Source: Lachnospiraceae bacterium (lineage in GTDB: Bacteria > Bacillota > Clostridia > Lachnospirales > Lachnospiraceae). From it: a stretch of 45,899 bases of DNA. The position numbers and the translations under genes are program-made. Location: assembly GCA_017465095.1 (NCBI GenBank), contig JAFTWX010000026.1, positions 1 through 45,899 of the forward strand. Direction: 5' to 3'. Shown here piece after piece: positions 24,049-33,155 of this stretch (its first letter is position 1; the number at the start of each line of letters is the position of its first letter). The notes beneath the pieces were generated by a model, which was not told where the DNA came from, searched no databases, and saw only the letters and a program-made list of their open reading frames with translations.

Positions 24049-25665
24049 GTGCAGTATTTTAAAGGGAAATCTGTTTATAAAGGGGTGACGATGGGCCCCG
24101 TTTTGGTTTATAAAAAGCATGGTGAGCAGGTAAAAAGAAAGTCGGTGGAAGATCCGGAGGCAGAGATAGTGCGCCTTCGGAAAGCGCTTGATACGTCGAA
24201 ACTTCAGTTGCAGGCGCTCTATGAGAAAGCAGTGACGGAGGTTGGTGAGGCCAGTGCGGCTATTTTTGACGTGCACAAAATGATGCTGGAAGATGAGGAC
24301 TATTTGGAAGCTGCCATCAACATGATTCGCACGGAGTCCGTCAATGCCGAATATGCGGTGACTATGACAGGGAACAATTTCTCCCAGATGTTTTCTGCCA
24401 TGGCGGATGATTATATGAAAGCAAGGGCAGCGGACGTGCTGGATGTGTCATTGCGTCTTGCGCGCAATCTGTGCGGGGACAAGGAGCAGGGAATGCAGAT
24501 ACAGCAGCCTTCCGTGATTGTGGCAGATGACCTTTCGCCGAGTGAAACCGTGCAGATGGATAAGGAAAAGATACTTGCTTTTGTCACCGTCCACGGTTCC
24601 ACCAACTCCCATACGGCGATACTTGCCCGCATGATGAACATTCCGGCCCTTGTCGGCACCGATTTGGATATATCGGCGCTCAGCGACGGGATGATTGCTG
24701 TTGTCGATGGATTTGAAGGAGCGATGATTCTTGAACCGGATGACGCTACCTGTGAAAATGTCCGGAGAAGAATCAGGGAGGAAGAAGAAAAAGTGGCCCT
24801 TTTGCAGGAATTGAAAGGAAAAGATACAGTGACTGCCGACGGACGTAAAATCAATGTCTACGCCAATATAGGAAATGTCGGCGATATAGGATATGTGCTT
24901 GAAAATGATGCCGAGGGCATCGGACTTTTTCGCAGTGAGTTTCTTTATCTGGGAAGAGAGGATGCGCCGTCGGAGGAAGAGCAGTTTGAGGCATATAAAC
25001 AGGCGGCCCGTATGATGGCAGGGAAAAAAGTCATTATACGGACGTTGGATATCGGTGCGGACAAACAGGTGGATTACCTGGGACTATCGCAGGAAGAAAA
25101 TCCGGCCCTTGGGTTCCGCGCCATCCGTATTTGTCTGAAGCAGCCGGATATTTTCAAGACACAGCTTCGGGCACTGCTGCGTGCAGCTTTTTACGGCAAT
25201 ATTTCCATTATGTATCCGATGGTCATTTCCACCGGCGAGGTGCAGCGGATTCGGGCAGTCGTTGAGGATGTGGTGCAGGAACTGGAGGAACAGGGAATAC
25301 AATACAGGGTTCCGGAACAGGGAATTATGATTGAGACGCCGGCAGCAGCGCTGATCAGCGATAGGCTTGCACCGATGGTTGATTTTTTCAGCATCGGTAC
25401 AAACGATTTGACCCAGTATACATTAGCCATAGACAGACAGAACGCGAAGCTGGATGATTTTTATAATCCGCATCATGAAGCGATTATGCGCATGATACAA
25501 ATGGTGGTGGAAAACGGTCACAAGCACGGAAAGTGGGTAGGTATCTGCGGTGAACTCGGGGCGGACACCGAGTTGACGCAGCAGTTCGTGCGCATGGGGG
25601 TGGATGAACTCTCCGTTGCTCCGTCCATGGTGCTCAAAATCCGGAAAATCATCCGAGAAATGTGA
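24049..25665 (+). CDS. ptsI: PTS Enzyme I (PEP-protein phosphotransferase)
   Basis: Predicted 538-residue Enzyme I that moves phosphate from phosphoenolpyruvate to HPr in the cytoplasm. The phosphorylated histidine is His188 in GSTNSHTAILAR (usually G-G-x-T-S-H). The PEP-binding TIM barrel has EGIGLFRSEFLYLGRE, DFFSIGTNDLTQYT and the active Cys500 in ICGELGAD. The start is GTG with AAGGAG upstream. It follows ptsH by 33 bases and is the last gene of the operon; no clear terminator is seen before the promoter at 25726. Length is slightly below the usual 570 residues. Confidence 0.93.
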   Translation: MQYFKGKSVYKGVTMGPVLVYKKHGEQVKRKSVEDPEAEIVRLRKALDTSKLQLQALYEKAVTEVGEASAAIFDVHKMMLEDEDYLEAAINMIRTESVNAEYAVTMTGNNFSQMFSAMADDYMKARAADVLDVSLRLARNLCGDKEQGMQIQQPSVIVADDLSPSETVQMDKEKILAFVTVHGSTNSHTAILARMMNIPALVGTDLDISALSDGMIAVVDGFEGAMILEPDDATCENVRRRIREEEEKVALLQELKGKDTVTADGRKINVYANIGNVGDIGYVLENDAEGIGLFRSEFLYLGREDAPSEEEQFEAYKQAARMMAGKKVIIRTLDIGADKQVDYLGLSQEENPALGFRAIRICLKQPDIFKTQLRALLRAAFYGNISIMYPMVISTGEVQRIRAVVEDVVQELEEQGIQYRVPEQGIMIETPAAALISDRLAPMVDFFSIGTNDLTQYTLAIDRQNAKLDDFYNPHHEAIMRMIQMVVENGHKHGKWVGICGELGADTELTQQFVRMGVDELSVAPSMVLKIRKIIREM

Positions 25666-25725
25666 TTTGTGATAAAAATGTATTATTTTTGCATAAAAGA
25701 TGTCGTTTTCTGCACGGAAGATTGG

Positions 25726-25754
25726 TTTACACTTTGGTTTGTCTGTGCTAACAT
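25726..25754 (+). promoter_or_regulatory. Sigma-A promoter of the response-regulator operon
   Basis: TTTACA (25726-25731) and TAACAT (25749-25754), spacer 17 bases, 50 bases before the ATG at 25804. Confidence 0.55.
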
Positions 25755-25803
25755 AAAAATAGCATGAAAATTTAACTTGAAAGAGAATTGAGGCACGAAA
25801 CAC

Positions 25804-26544
25804 ATGAAAGATTTGGTTTTTATAGGAAAAAAGAAAAATACAAACAGAGATATGCTGGAGATGCTCGAGGAAGTGTTTCAGATTGATATTGTGGAACCGA
25901 CAAAAGAGTCGGTGAGAAAGAGAATCCAGCTCGAGACACCGGATCTTATACTTTTGGCGTTAGGGAATGATGCCGAGGAAGAATCGCAGATTATCAATCT
26001 GTTAAATATGGATTTTATCAATATTCCGGTGGTGACGCTCGGAACAGAGTATGAAACGATACCGTTCAACCGTTATTACGAATCGTCCCAGTTTGCAAAA
26101 GCAGTCATGCCGATCGGCAACAGACATATATTGGATCTTTGTTGTTCCATGGCCGGTATGGAACCGGATTTTTATGAAGATCGAGGAAAAAAACACATAC
26201 TGATCGTGGATGACAATGCGCTTACCCTCCGCAATATCAAGGGAATGCTCAGCGACAAATATTCAGTTGCCGTTGCCATTTCCGGCGTGCAGGCATTTAC
26301 GTCCATCGGACGAAAAAAGCCGGATTTGATTTTGCTGGATTATGCGATGCCGGTCACAGACGGCAAACAGGTATTTGAAATGCTGAGAGCGGATGTGGAG
26401 TATTCCAAGATTCCTGTTGTTTTTCTTACGAGTGTTGCCGATGAGAAGGTAGTTGTAGAGCTGCTTTCCATGAAACCGGCAGGTTATTTCTTAAAACCGG
26501 TAAAACAAAAGAAGTTGTTGGAAACCATTGAGACGATTATATAG
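25804..26544 (+). CDS. Double-receiver response regulator without output domain
   Basis: Predicted 246 residues. The C-terminal half (about 130-246) is a standard receiver: HILIVDDNALT, phospho-acceptor Asp179 in LILLDYAMP, Thr/Ser in FLTSVADEK and Lys in YFLKPVKQ. The N-terminal half (about 1-120) has a similar length and beta/alpha rhythm (DLVFIGKKK..., DLILLALGND) but lacks the acidic pair and acceptor Asp, so it looks like a pseudo-receiver. There is no DNA-binding or enzymatic output domain. It ends 15 bases before the membrane REC-HPt protein, so the two are probably partners in one phosphorelay. Confidence 0.85.
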   Translation: MKDLVFIGKKKNTNRDMLEMLEEVFQIDIVEPTKESVRKRIQLETPDLILLALGNDAEEESQIINLLNMDFINIPVVTLGTEYETIPFNRYYESSQFAKAVMPIGNRHILDLCCSMAGMEPDFYEDRGKKHILIVDDNALTLRNIKGMLSDKYSVAVAISGVQAFTSIGRKKPDLILLDYAMPVTDGKQVFEMLRADVEYSKIPVVFLTSVADEKVVVELLSMKPAGYFLKPVKQKKLLETIETII

Positions 26545-26559
26545 TGAGGAGAAAGTTTT

Positions 26560-28341
26560 ATGTACATACTGCAGATTACCTGCATTTTTATATTGTGTTT
26601 TTTCATTATACTCTTTTTAATGGACAAAAATAATAAAGCGAAATCAAGAAAACTGCTCTTAGGACTGATGATTGTTTCCTGTGCGGAAGTTTTGCTGGAA
26701 ATGGCAACAATTTATATGATGTCTCATACGGGGGCAGTTTCTCCGTTAACATTTAAAATCGTACAGAGAGCGTACCTAACCTTGGTTTTGACATTTTTTT
26801 ATGTGCTCTATATGTACAAAGCGGCCTTTGTGCAGGAAGAGACAGGCGCTGTCAGCAGGAACTGGGCATTTATTAATGTTGCTCAGATCATTTTATACCT
26901 TGGAATTTTTATTCTGCCGCTGTTCTATGAGACGGAGGAGCAAGGCCGGTATGTATACGGTCCGGGCGTGTGGATTGTTTATGTAGGGGCTGCCTGTTAC
27001 ATGTTTATGGTACTTACCGGTTATTGTGAGTATGTCCGGAAAATTGCAAGAGAAAAGATGATGCCGCTTGTGTTTAGTATTATCTGCGGTATGGCGATAT
27101 GTATTTTTTATATGTGCGTTCCGACCTCCAATACATCCTGTCTGGGTGTTTTGATTATTATCATCGGAACATATATATCCGCAAGAAGCTCCGAAACTGT
27201 ACCACAAGAGGAGAGTTTGGAGCATAATAATTTGGTTGGGCAGGAAGAACCGTCCGGCTCTGTGATATTCAAGGCGCCAAAAGCAAAAGTGCTGGTTGTC
27301 GATGACAGCATGATTAGCCGCAAGGTGGTTGTAAATCTTCTGGAAAAGACAGAAATGCAGATAGAGGAGGCATCCGGAGGAAAGGAGAGTCTTTCTTTGG
27401 TAAGAGAAAAGCAGTATGATCTGATTTTTATGGATCACCTTATGCCGGAGATGGATGGTGTGGAAACCGTTGCCGCCATGAAAAAAGAAAAGCTCTGTGA
27501 TAACACACCGATTGTCGCCATGACAGCAAACTCGGACAATATGTCGGAGCAGGAATATATAGACTGCGGATTTACGGCGCTTGTGCCGAAGCCGATATCA
27601 CCGCAGCAATTAAGCAAAATCACCTATGAATTATTAGATAAGAAACTTGTTTCGTACAGTGAATTCGTTGAGATGCAGGAAGAAGAAAACGATGCAAAGA
27701 CGGAGGCACAGAGCGTACCGGCGGAAAGCGACCGCATGGATTGTGAGGGTCTCCCGGCGGTGGACGGACTGGATTATTCTTATGCATCCCTTCATTTTAT
27801 TGATACGGATGCGTTTTTGGATACGGTTCGCTTTTTGGGAACGGTTATGTTGCATGATGCGGAAGAATTGGATACTTACTTCGATATTGTAGATACGGAG
27901 CAGGGATGTACCGATTTCAAGATCAAAGTGCACAGTATGAAAAATTCAGCGATGACGGTAGGTATCGTTCCGTTGGCGGGTTTGGCCAAGACATTGGAGG
28001 ATGCGGCGGGCGAACAGGATTTGGATGCCATTCGGGCTGTCTATCCGGTTTTTATCTCCAAGTGGAAAAAATACCATGGATTGCTGGGACAGAAATTTGC
28101 AGAAAACGCCGGGGACAAAATTTCGGCAGATGTGGATTCGCCGGAGATCAAGGAATTGTTCCGCAGCTTGAAAAACGCTTCGGAAGAAATGGATATTGAT
28201 GAGATGGATCGCATTATGTCCCGCATCGATGCATACGATTTCCCGGAGGAATACGAGGAAGACCTTTCAAAAATACGCCTTGCCGTTGTAAATTTTGAAG
28301 TGGAGTTTTTACAGGAAGAAGGTCTGGAAAAATTTCTATGA
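26560..28341 (+). CDS. Membrane receptor with REC and HPt domains but no kinase
   Basis: Predicted 593 residues. About seven membrane helices occupy residues 1-215, the layout of a 7TM sensor. A receiver domain (about 245-365) follows, with VLVVDDSMISRK, acceptor Asp292 in IFMDHLMPEMDG, MTANSD and Lys in VPKPIS. A C-terminal HPt domain carries His458 in KVHSMKNSAMTVG. There is no HisKA or HATPase_c segment between the membrane part and REC, where a hybrid kinase would have them. Phosphate must come from another kinase. GAGGAG precedes the ATG. The stop codon overlaps the next gene start (ATGA), so the MBL-fold enzyme is co-translated. Confidence 0.88.
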   Translation: MYILQITCIFILCFFIILFLMDKNNKAKSRKLLLGLMIVSCAEVLLEMATIYMMSHTGAVSPLTFKIVQRAYLTLVLTFFYVLYMYKAAFVQEETGAVSRNWAFINVAQIILYLGIFILPLFYETEEQGRYVYGPGVWIVYVGAACYMFMVLTGYCEYVRKIAREKMMPLVFSIICGMAICIFYMCVPTSNTSCLGVLIIIIGTYISARSSETVPQEESLEHNNLVGQEEPSGSVIFKAPKAKVLVVDDSMISRKVVVNLLEKTEMQIEEASGGKESLSLVREKQYDLIFMDHLMPEMDGVETVAAMKKEKLCDNTPIVAMTANSDNMSEQEYIDCGFTALVPKPISPQQLSKITYELLDKKLVSYSEFVEMQEEENDAKTEAQSVPAESDRMDCEGLPAVDGLDYSYASLHFIDTDAFLDTVRFLGTVMLHDAEELDTYFDIVDTEQGCTDFKIKVHSMKNSAMTVGIVPLAGLAKTLEDAAGEQDLDAIRAVYPVFISKWKKYHGLLGQKFAENAGDKISADVDSPEIKELFRSLKNASEEMDIDEMDRIMSRIDAYDFPEEYEEDLSKIRLAVVNFEVEFLQEEGLEKFL

Positions 28342-29186
28342 AAATAGTGACATTAGTTGAGAATCATACAGAAAATGATCTGAAATGTGAACATGGATTG
28401 TCTTTTTACATCGAGCATGAAGACAGGGCTGTTTTGCTGGATGCTGGACAGACCGGTTTGTTTGCAGAAAATGCCCGGCAGCTGGGAATTGATCTTTCGA
28501 AGGTGGATTGCGCGGTATTGTCCCATGCACATTATGACCACGCGGGTGGTTTTTCCGAGTTCGCCCGGATTCACAGGGATGCACCTGTGTATATGCAAAA
28601 AAACGCAGCTTGCGGATGTTTTTCCGTAAAATGCGGGGAAATGAAGAATATCGGAATTCCGAAACCGGTATATGAAAGTTTGGGAGAACGCATTTGTTAT
28701 GTGGATGGCGATATGCAGATCTATCCGGGGATTTGGCTCCTTGCTCATCATCGGGAACATTTGGAAAAACGCGGGGAGCAGATGCATATGTACCGCGAGA
28801 CAGAGGGAAAGAAGCAGTTTGACGATTTTTCCCATGAACAGAGTCTCGTATATGAACTGGAAGACGGTCTGGTTGTGTTTAACAGCTGCAGTCACGGCGG
28901 AGTGGATCTTGTTTTGGAAGAAGTTTTGGAGACGTTCCCCGGACGGAAGATTTTAGCAATGATTGGCGGATTTCATCTGATGGGAGCGGAAGGCGCGGAT
29001 TCCATGCGTGACAGTGCGGCGGACGTGCAAAAACTGGCAGAGAAGCTGGCGGGAATTCCTGTGGATAAGCTGTATACCGGCCATTGCACCGGAACAAAAG
29101 CGTATCCGATATTAAAGGAGACCTTGAAGGATAAGCTGGAACCTCTTGTGACCGGGCAAACCATATGGATTGGCGGAGTTTCTTAA
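28338..29186 (+). CDS. Metallo-beta-lactamase-fold hydrolase
   Basis: Predicted 282-residue cytoplasmic metal-dependent hydrolase. The first metal motif HxHxDH reads SHAHYDHAGG; further ligands are in NSCSHGG and GGFHLMG, with YTGHCTG near the end. The layout is that of the subgroup often annotated as dihydropteroate/ribofuranosylaminobenzene phosphate synthase-like MBL proteins, whose substrates are mostly unknown. It starts at ATGA overlapping the stop of the REC-HPt receptor, which ties it to that signalling operon. The terminator at 29244 ends the transcript. Confidence 0.88.
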   Translation: MKIVTLVENHTENDLKCEHGLSFYIEHEDRAVLLDAGQTGLFAENARQLGIDLSKVDCAVLSHAHYDHAGGFSEFARIHRDAPVYMQKNAACGCFSVKCGEMKNIGIPKPVYESLGERICYVDGDMQIYPGIWLLAHHREHLEKRGEQMHMYRETEGKKQFDDFSHEQSLVYELEDGLVVFNSCSHGGVDLVLEEVLETFPGRKILAMIGGFHLMGAEGADSMRDSAADVQKLAEKLAGIPVDKLYTGHCTGTKAYPILKETLKDKLEPLVTGQTIWIGGVS

Positions 29187-29243
29187 GGTTTTATTAGTTT
29201 TTTCTTTTTATATGGGCAACCTAATAAGTAAATGATATGATAA

Positions 29244-29278
29244 AACGGTCGGAGACCCAAAAATCCCGACTGTTTTTT
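29244..29278 (+). terminator. Terminator after the MBL gene
   Basis: AACGGTCGG (29244-29252) pairs with CCGACTGTT (29266-29274) with one G-T pair, followed by TTTT. It rules out translation of LCP from the upstream ATG at 29237. Confidence 0.8.
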
Positions 29279-29323
29279 CGTATATTTTCTGAATTTGCAC
29301 GGAAAAGGAAAACGGGTGAGTGT

Positions 29324-30682
29324 ATGAATAAAAGTTCAATTGATGAAAATAAAGCAATACAGGAAGGACTGGAGAGGTTTCTGGATGCAGAGCTTCTTCC
29401 GCAGCAGAATATAAAGGAATTAAAGACGGAATTTGCCACGCCGGTTCGCAGACCGAGGGCGGAAGCGCCGAAGCAGGCGGAAGAACGCAGATTGAAAGCG
29501 GAGCCACCGAGGCAGCAGGAAGAGAACAGACCAAAGGCTGAGAGACCTGCAGGGCAGGAAGAACGCAGAATGAAGGCGGAGAGACCGGCAGAGCAGGAAG
29601 AACGCAGACCGAAACGGGAAGAATCGAGGCAGGAAGAACCAAGGCGACGGGAAAAGCGCAGGCCGGAAAAGAAAGCGCAGCGCAGGCCGGAAAAACGTAA
29701 ACGGAAAAAGAATCCGCCGCGCAATAGGAAAGAGCAAAAGAAACCATCCAAGTGGAAAAAATTTCTGGTTGTCGTTTTTGTGCTTGCGGTCATTGTGTTT
29801 GCTGCATGGTACAGTCTGGTCGGAAAAATATACAAGCAAATGAATTATGAAAAGGTGCAGGGACTCGCATCGGAGCCGATGAAACAGGACGGTGTGATAA
29901 ATGTACTTTTGATCGGAAATGATTCCAGAGAGAACAGTGATGACGGGCGTTCCGATGCCATGATTCTTCTTTCGGTGAGCAATGAGACAAAGACGATTCA
30001 TATGACATCGCTTTTGAGGGATATGTATGTGGACATTCCGGGACATGACGGAAACCGCCTCAATGCAGCGTACGCATACGGCGGTCCGGCACTTTTGTGC
30101 GAGACCATAGAGCAAAATTTCGGGATTGAAGTAAACCGCTATGTGCTTGTGAATTTCCAGGCGTTTGCAGCCCTTGTGGATGCGGTGGGCGGAATCGATA
30201 TGGAAGTTACCAATGAAGAAGTTCAGTGGATTAATGCATATTTGAACGAGTACAATATGCTTGAGGGAAGAGAGATGACCACGGACTATCTGGACACCTC
30301 TTTGAGCGGGGAGATTCATCTCAACGGTCCGCAGGCACTTGCCTACAGCAGGAACCGCTATATCGGAACGGATTTCGGTCGGACAGAGCGCCAGCGCAAG
30401 GTACTTTCTGCCGTGATTGGAAAGCTCCCGGTGGCGTTTGCGACCGGCGGTGATGAGCTGATGAATGAACTTTTGCCGAATTTGACAACCAACCTGACAC
30501 AGATGGAGATGTTCGGTCTCAGTGGTAACGCAGGAAAGCTTCTTACCTATGAAATCGTGCAGACGGTTATTCCGGCAGAGGGAACTTACAGCAATGCAAG
30601 CATACGGGGCATGTCAGTCCTGGAAGTGGATTTTGAGGCAAATAAGCAAATCATACAAAAAGAAATATACGGGAAGGAATAA
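29324..30682 (+). CDS. LytR-CpsA-Psr (LCP) family wall-polymer ligase with repeat-rich cytoplasmic tail
   Basis: Predicted 452 residues. A cytoplasmic tail of about 145 residues is highly charged and contains 13-residue tandem repeats (EERRxKAExPxxQ), then Arg/Lys-rich sequence. One membrane helix lies at about 146-166. The outer LCP domain (about 190-385) has INVLLIGNDSR, SDAMILLSV, MTSLLRDMYVDIPG, LNAAYAYGG, VDAVGGIDMEV, YSRNRY and RTERQRKVL, including the Asp/Arg residues that bind polyprenyl phosphate. LCP enzymes attach teichoic acid or capsule-like polymers to peptidoglycan. The ATG at 29324 follows GGGTGAG; the terminator at 29244 lies upstream of it. The tail length is unusual for the family. 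Confidence 0.9.
   Translation: MNKSSIDENKAIQEGLERFLDAELLPQQNIKELKTEFATPVRRPRAEAPKQAEERRLKAEPPRQQEENRPKAERPAGQEERRMKAERPAEQEERRPKREESRQEEPRRREKRRPEKKAQRRPEKRKRKKNPPRNRKEQKKPSKWKKFLVVVFVLAVIVFAAWYSLVGKIYKQMNYEKVQGLASEPMKQDGVINVLLIGNDSRENSDDGRSDAMILLSVSNETKTIHMTSLLRDMYVDIPGHDGNRLNAAYAYGGPALLCETIEQNFGIEVNRYVLVNFQAFAALVDAVGGIDMEVTNEEVQWINAYLNEYNMLEGREMTTDYLDTSLSGEIHLNGPQALAYSRNRYIGTDFGRTERQRKVLSAVIGKLPVAFATGGDELMNELLPNLTTNLTQMEMFGLSGNAGKLLTYEIVQTVIPAEGTYSNASIRGMSVLEVDFEANKQIIQKEIYGKE
29480..29632 (+). repeat. 39-base in-frame tandem repeats in the LCP gene
   Basis: Three full units (29480-29518, 29519-29557, 29558-29596) and a degenerate fourth encode EERRxKAExPxxQ-like blocks. The repeat length can change in frame without affecting the LCP domain. 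Confidence 0.75.
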
Positions 30683-30691
30683 AGGTAACCA

Positions 30692-30889
30692 ATGAATTTT
30701 AAAGAGAGATATCTGGCAGGCGAAATAGAGTTTGAGGCAATTGATGATTATATCGTGGAATGGAACAATTCCGACACGACGGAGACCCTTGCAAAGTTTT
30801 TGGGTTTAAACGGCGAGGAGGAAGCTGTGTGGATTGACGAGAGCGATGATGCCCTGGAAAATATGTTGGAAAAACAGAAAATGGCTTGA
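30692..30889 (+). CDS. Small acidic hypothetical protein (65 aa)
   Basis: Not recognised. The 65-residue product (MNFKERYLAGEIEFEAIDDYIVEWNNSDT...) is strongly acidic with no membrane segment; the sequence predicts helices. It begins 9 bases after the LCP stop with AAAGGT upstream, so is very likely co-transcribed with LCP. Size and position suggest a small helper or regulator, but there is no direct evidence of function. Confidence 0.65.
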   Translation: MNFKERYLAGEIEFEAIDDYIVEWNNSDTTETLAKFLGLNGEEEAVWIDESDDALENMLEKQKMA

Positions 30890-30919
30890 AATATGTAAAA
30901 AATAGGTCTAAGATATTCA

Positions 30920-30967
30920 TCGTATGAGCGTGTTGGACGTATTGGGGAATATGTGATGCTCATGCGA
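30920..30967 (+). promoter_or_regulatory. Hairpin abutting the SulP ribosome binding site
   Basis: TCGTATGAGC (30920-30929) pairs with GCTCATGCGA (30958-30967) with one G-T pair around a 28-base loop. The last paired base touches AAGGAGG (30967-30973) before the ATG at 30978. There is no T-run, so it is not a terminator; it may tune translation or be an mRNA processing site. Confidence 0.45.
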
Positions 30968-30977
30968 AGGAGGATTT

Positions 30978-32621
30978 ATGGAAAAATTAAAACCGAAACT
31001 GTTTTCTGTCATGAAGACTTACACAAAGGAGCAGTTTGTGAAAGATATCGTGGCAGGTATCATTGTGGCGATTGTGGCGCTCCCGTTATCGATTGCGCTT
31101 GCTCTTGCGTCGGGCGTGACACCTGAGCAGGGTATTTACACCGCCATTTTTGCAGGCTTTGTCATTTCGTTTTTGGGAGGTTCCCGTGTTCAGATTGCAG
31201 GGCCTACCGCGGCCTTTGCTACGATTGTTGCCGGTATCGTAGCTACGAACGGAATGTCCGGACTGATTGTTGCGACAATCCTTGCGGGTATTATTCTGAT
31301 TATAATGGGATTTTGCCGGTTTGGAAGTCTGATCAAATTTATTCCTTATACGATTACTACCGGATTTACTACCGGTATTGCGGTTACTATCTTTGTCGGT
31401 CAGATCAAAGATTTTCTGGGACTTACGGTAGTGACAGAAGAGCCGCTGATTGAAACGGTAGAAAAACTGGAAGCAGTTTTTGAATTCCTGCCTACCATTA
31501 ATTGGCAGGCGGTTATCGTCGGAGTTGTCTGCATGGTTATTCTGATCGGATGGCCTCGTATTGAAAAGAGAATTCCGCCTTCCCTGATTGCAGTACTTGT
31601 CAGTATTGCCATGGTGAAGGGATTACATATGAATGTAAATACAATCGGTGATTTGTATGAAATTTCAAACAAGCTCCCGACTCCGGGGCTTCCGGATGTT
31701 TCATTTGATCTCGTGAAGAGAGTGCTTCCGGATGCGTTTACCATTGCAATCCTTGCGGCGATCGAGTCGCTCTTATCCTGTGTCGTGTCAGACAGTATGG
31801 TAAACAGCAAACATCGTTCCAACATGGAACTGATTGCCCAGGGTGCAGGTAATATTACATCGGCCCTGTTCGGAGGAATCCCGGCGACAGGTGCAATTGC
31901 AAGAACTGCAGCTAACGTAAAGAACGGAGGCCGTACCCCGATTGCGGGAATGGTTCATTCCGTAACACTTTTGCTGGTTCTTGTCGTTTTGATGCCGTAC
32001 GCGACCTTGATTCCGATGCCGACGATTGCAGCCATTTTGTTTATGGTTGCCTACAATATGAGTGAGTGGCGCGAGTTTGTGCATTTGCTTCGCACAGCAC
32101 CGAAAAGTGATATTACGGTGCTCGTTCTCACGTTTGTGCTGACCGTTGTATTTGATCTTGTTGTGGCTATCGAGTTCGGCATGATTCTCGCAGCTATGCT
32201 TTTCATGAAACGTATGAGCGATGTGACCGAGGTGGAAGGCTGGACTTACGTGGATCCGGAGGATGACCCGGACAATATCGGTCTCAAGGCGGTACCGAAG
32301 GATACGTTTGTTTATGAAATCAGCGGACCGATGTTTTTCGGTGCTGCGGATAAGATTATGAAAATTTCCCTGAAGGATACCCATAAATGTATTATTCTCC
32401 GTATGCGTAGCGTAAATGCCATCGATGCAACCGCAATGCATTCTCTGGAGCAGCTTCAGGAAAAATGCGCAAAGAAAAACATTACACTGATTCTTTCGCA
32501 TGTAAATGATCAGCCGCGCCGTATCATGGAGAAAGCAGGTTTTATAGAAAAAATCGGAAGCGAGTTTTTCTGTGACCATATTGACGATGCGCTTGCCAAG
32601 GCGGAATCTTTGTCAAAATAG
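30978..32621 (+). CDS. SulP-family anion transporter with STAS domain
   Basis: Predicted 547-residue membrane transporter with 10-14 helices over residues 1-400 and a cytoplasmic STAS domain at about 435-547. Family motifs are DIVAGIIVAIVALPLSIALALASGV, FAGFVISFLGGSRVQIAGPTAAFA and, near 290-320, NITSALFGGIPATGAIARTAANVKNGGRTP. SulP proteins carry sulfate, bicarbonate, chloride or dicarboxylates; the one here cannot be told from sequence. The STAS region keeps the Asp-Ala-Thr-containing loop (VNAIDATAMHSL). AAGGAGG precedes the ATG, with a hairpin just upstream. Confidence 0.93.
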   Translation: MEKLKPKLFSVMKTYTKEQFVKDIVAGIIVAIVALPLSIALALASGVTPEQGIYTAIFAGFVISFLGGSRVQIAGPTAAFATIVAGIVATNGMSGLIVATILAGIILIIMGFCRFGSLIKFIPYTITTGFTTGIAVTIFVGQIKDFLGLTVVTEEPLIETVEKLEAVFEFLPTINWQAVIVGVVCMVILIGWPRIEKRIPPSLIAVLVSIAMVKGLHMNVNTIGDLYEISNKLPTPGLPDVSFDLVKRVLPDAFTIAILAAIESLLSCVVSDSMVNSKHRSNMELIAQGAGNITSALFGGIPATGAIARTAANVKNGGRTPIAGMVHSVTLLLVLVVLMPYATLIPMPTIAAILFMVAYNMSEWREFVHLLRTAPKSDITVLVLTFVLTVVFDLVVAIEFGMILAAMLFMKRMSDVTEVEGWTYVDPEDDPDNIGLKAVPKDTFVYEISGPMFFGAADKIMKISLKDTHKCIILRMRSVNAIDATAMHSLEQLQEKCAKKNITLILSHVNDQPRRIMEKAGFIEKIGSEFFCDHIDDALAKAESLSK

Positions 32622-32670
32622 ATTTTTTATCAAACAGGCTGCCTGGTGAAGCAGATAGAGGAGTATCGGG

Positions 32671-33123
32671 ATGATAAAGAGAATCGCCCTGATTTGGAAT
32701 CGAATATGGACAGATATTAAGAAGGGCTGGGTGGCAGCACTTGTCGTATACTTATATATCCGTCTGTCGCTGATTGTTTTCGGCGCAGCATGTCCGACGG
32801 TTATCTTTTTGGGGATGCCCTGTCCGGGATGCGGACTGACCAGAGCGGGAACACTTTTGCTCCAAAAGGATTTTTCGGGAGCATGGGAAATGCATCCGTT
32901 TATCTGGGCATGGATATTTCTCGTCCTGTACATCTGTTTCCAGAGATATATCAGAGGGGCGAAGGTTGCAGGACTTGTGCCCATGGTTATATTGATTACC
33001 CTTGCGATGTTTGTCTTTTACATATATCGGATGTATCACTACTATCCCGATGTGGAACCGATGATACAGAGAGATTCTGTATTGTTTGATTTGTTTCTCA
33101 GAGATATTATGTTGCGAAAATAG
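32671..33123 (+). CDS. DUF2752 membrane protein
   Basis: Predicted 150 residues with about three to four membrane helices. The hallmark CPGCGLTRA at about residues 51-59 is that of DUF2752, a family of unknown function. The C-terminal 25 residues are hydrophilic. An AGAGGAG ribosome binding site is present. It lies 49 bases after the SulP gene and before a small Pro/Ala-rich membrane protein; DUF2752 genes often neighbour short membrane proteins of this kind. Confidence 0.85.
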   Translation: MIKRIALIWNRIWTDIKKGWVAALVVYLYIRLSLIVFGAACPTVIFLGMPCPGCGLTRAGTLLLQKDFSGAWEMHPFIWAWIFLVLYICFQRYIRGAKVAGLVPMVILITLAMFVFYIYRMYHYYPDVEPMIQRDSVLFDLFLRDIMLRK

Positions 33124-33155
33124 TATGTTATGCTTGTGTGAGCGGAGGAGTACAA

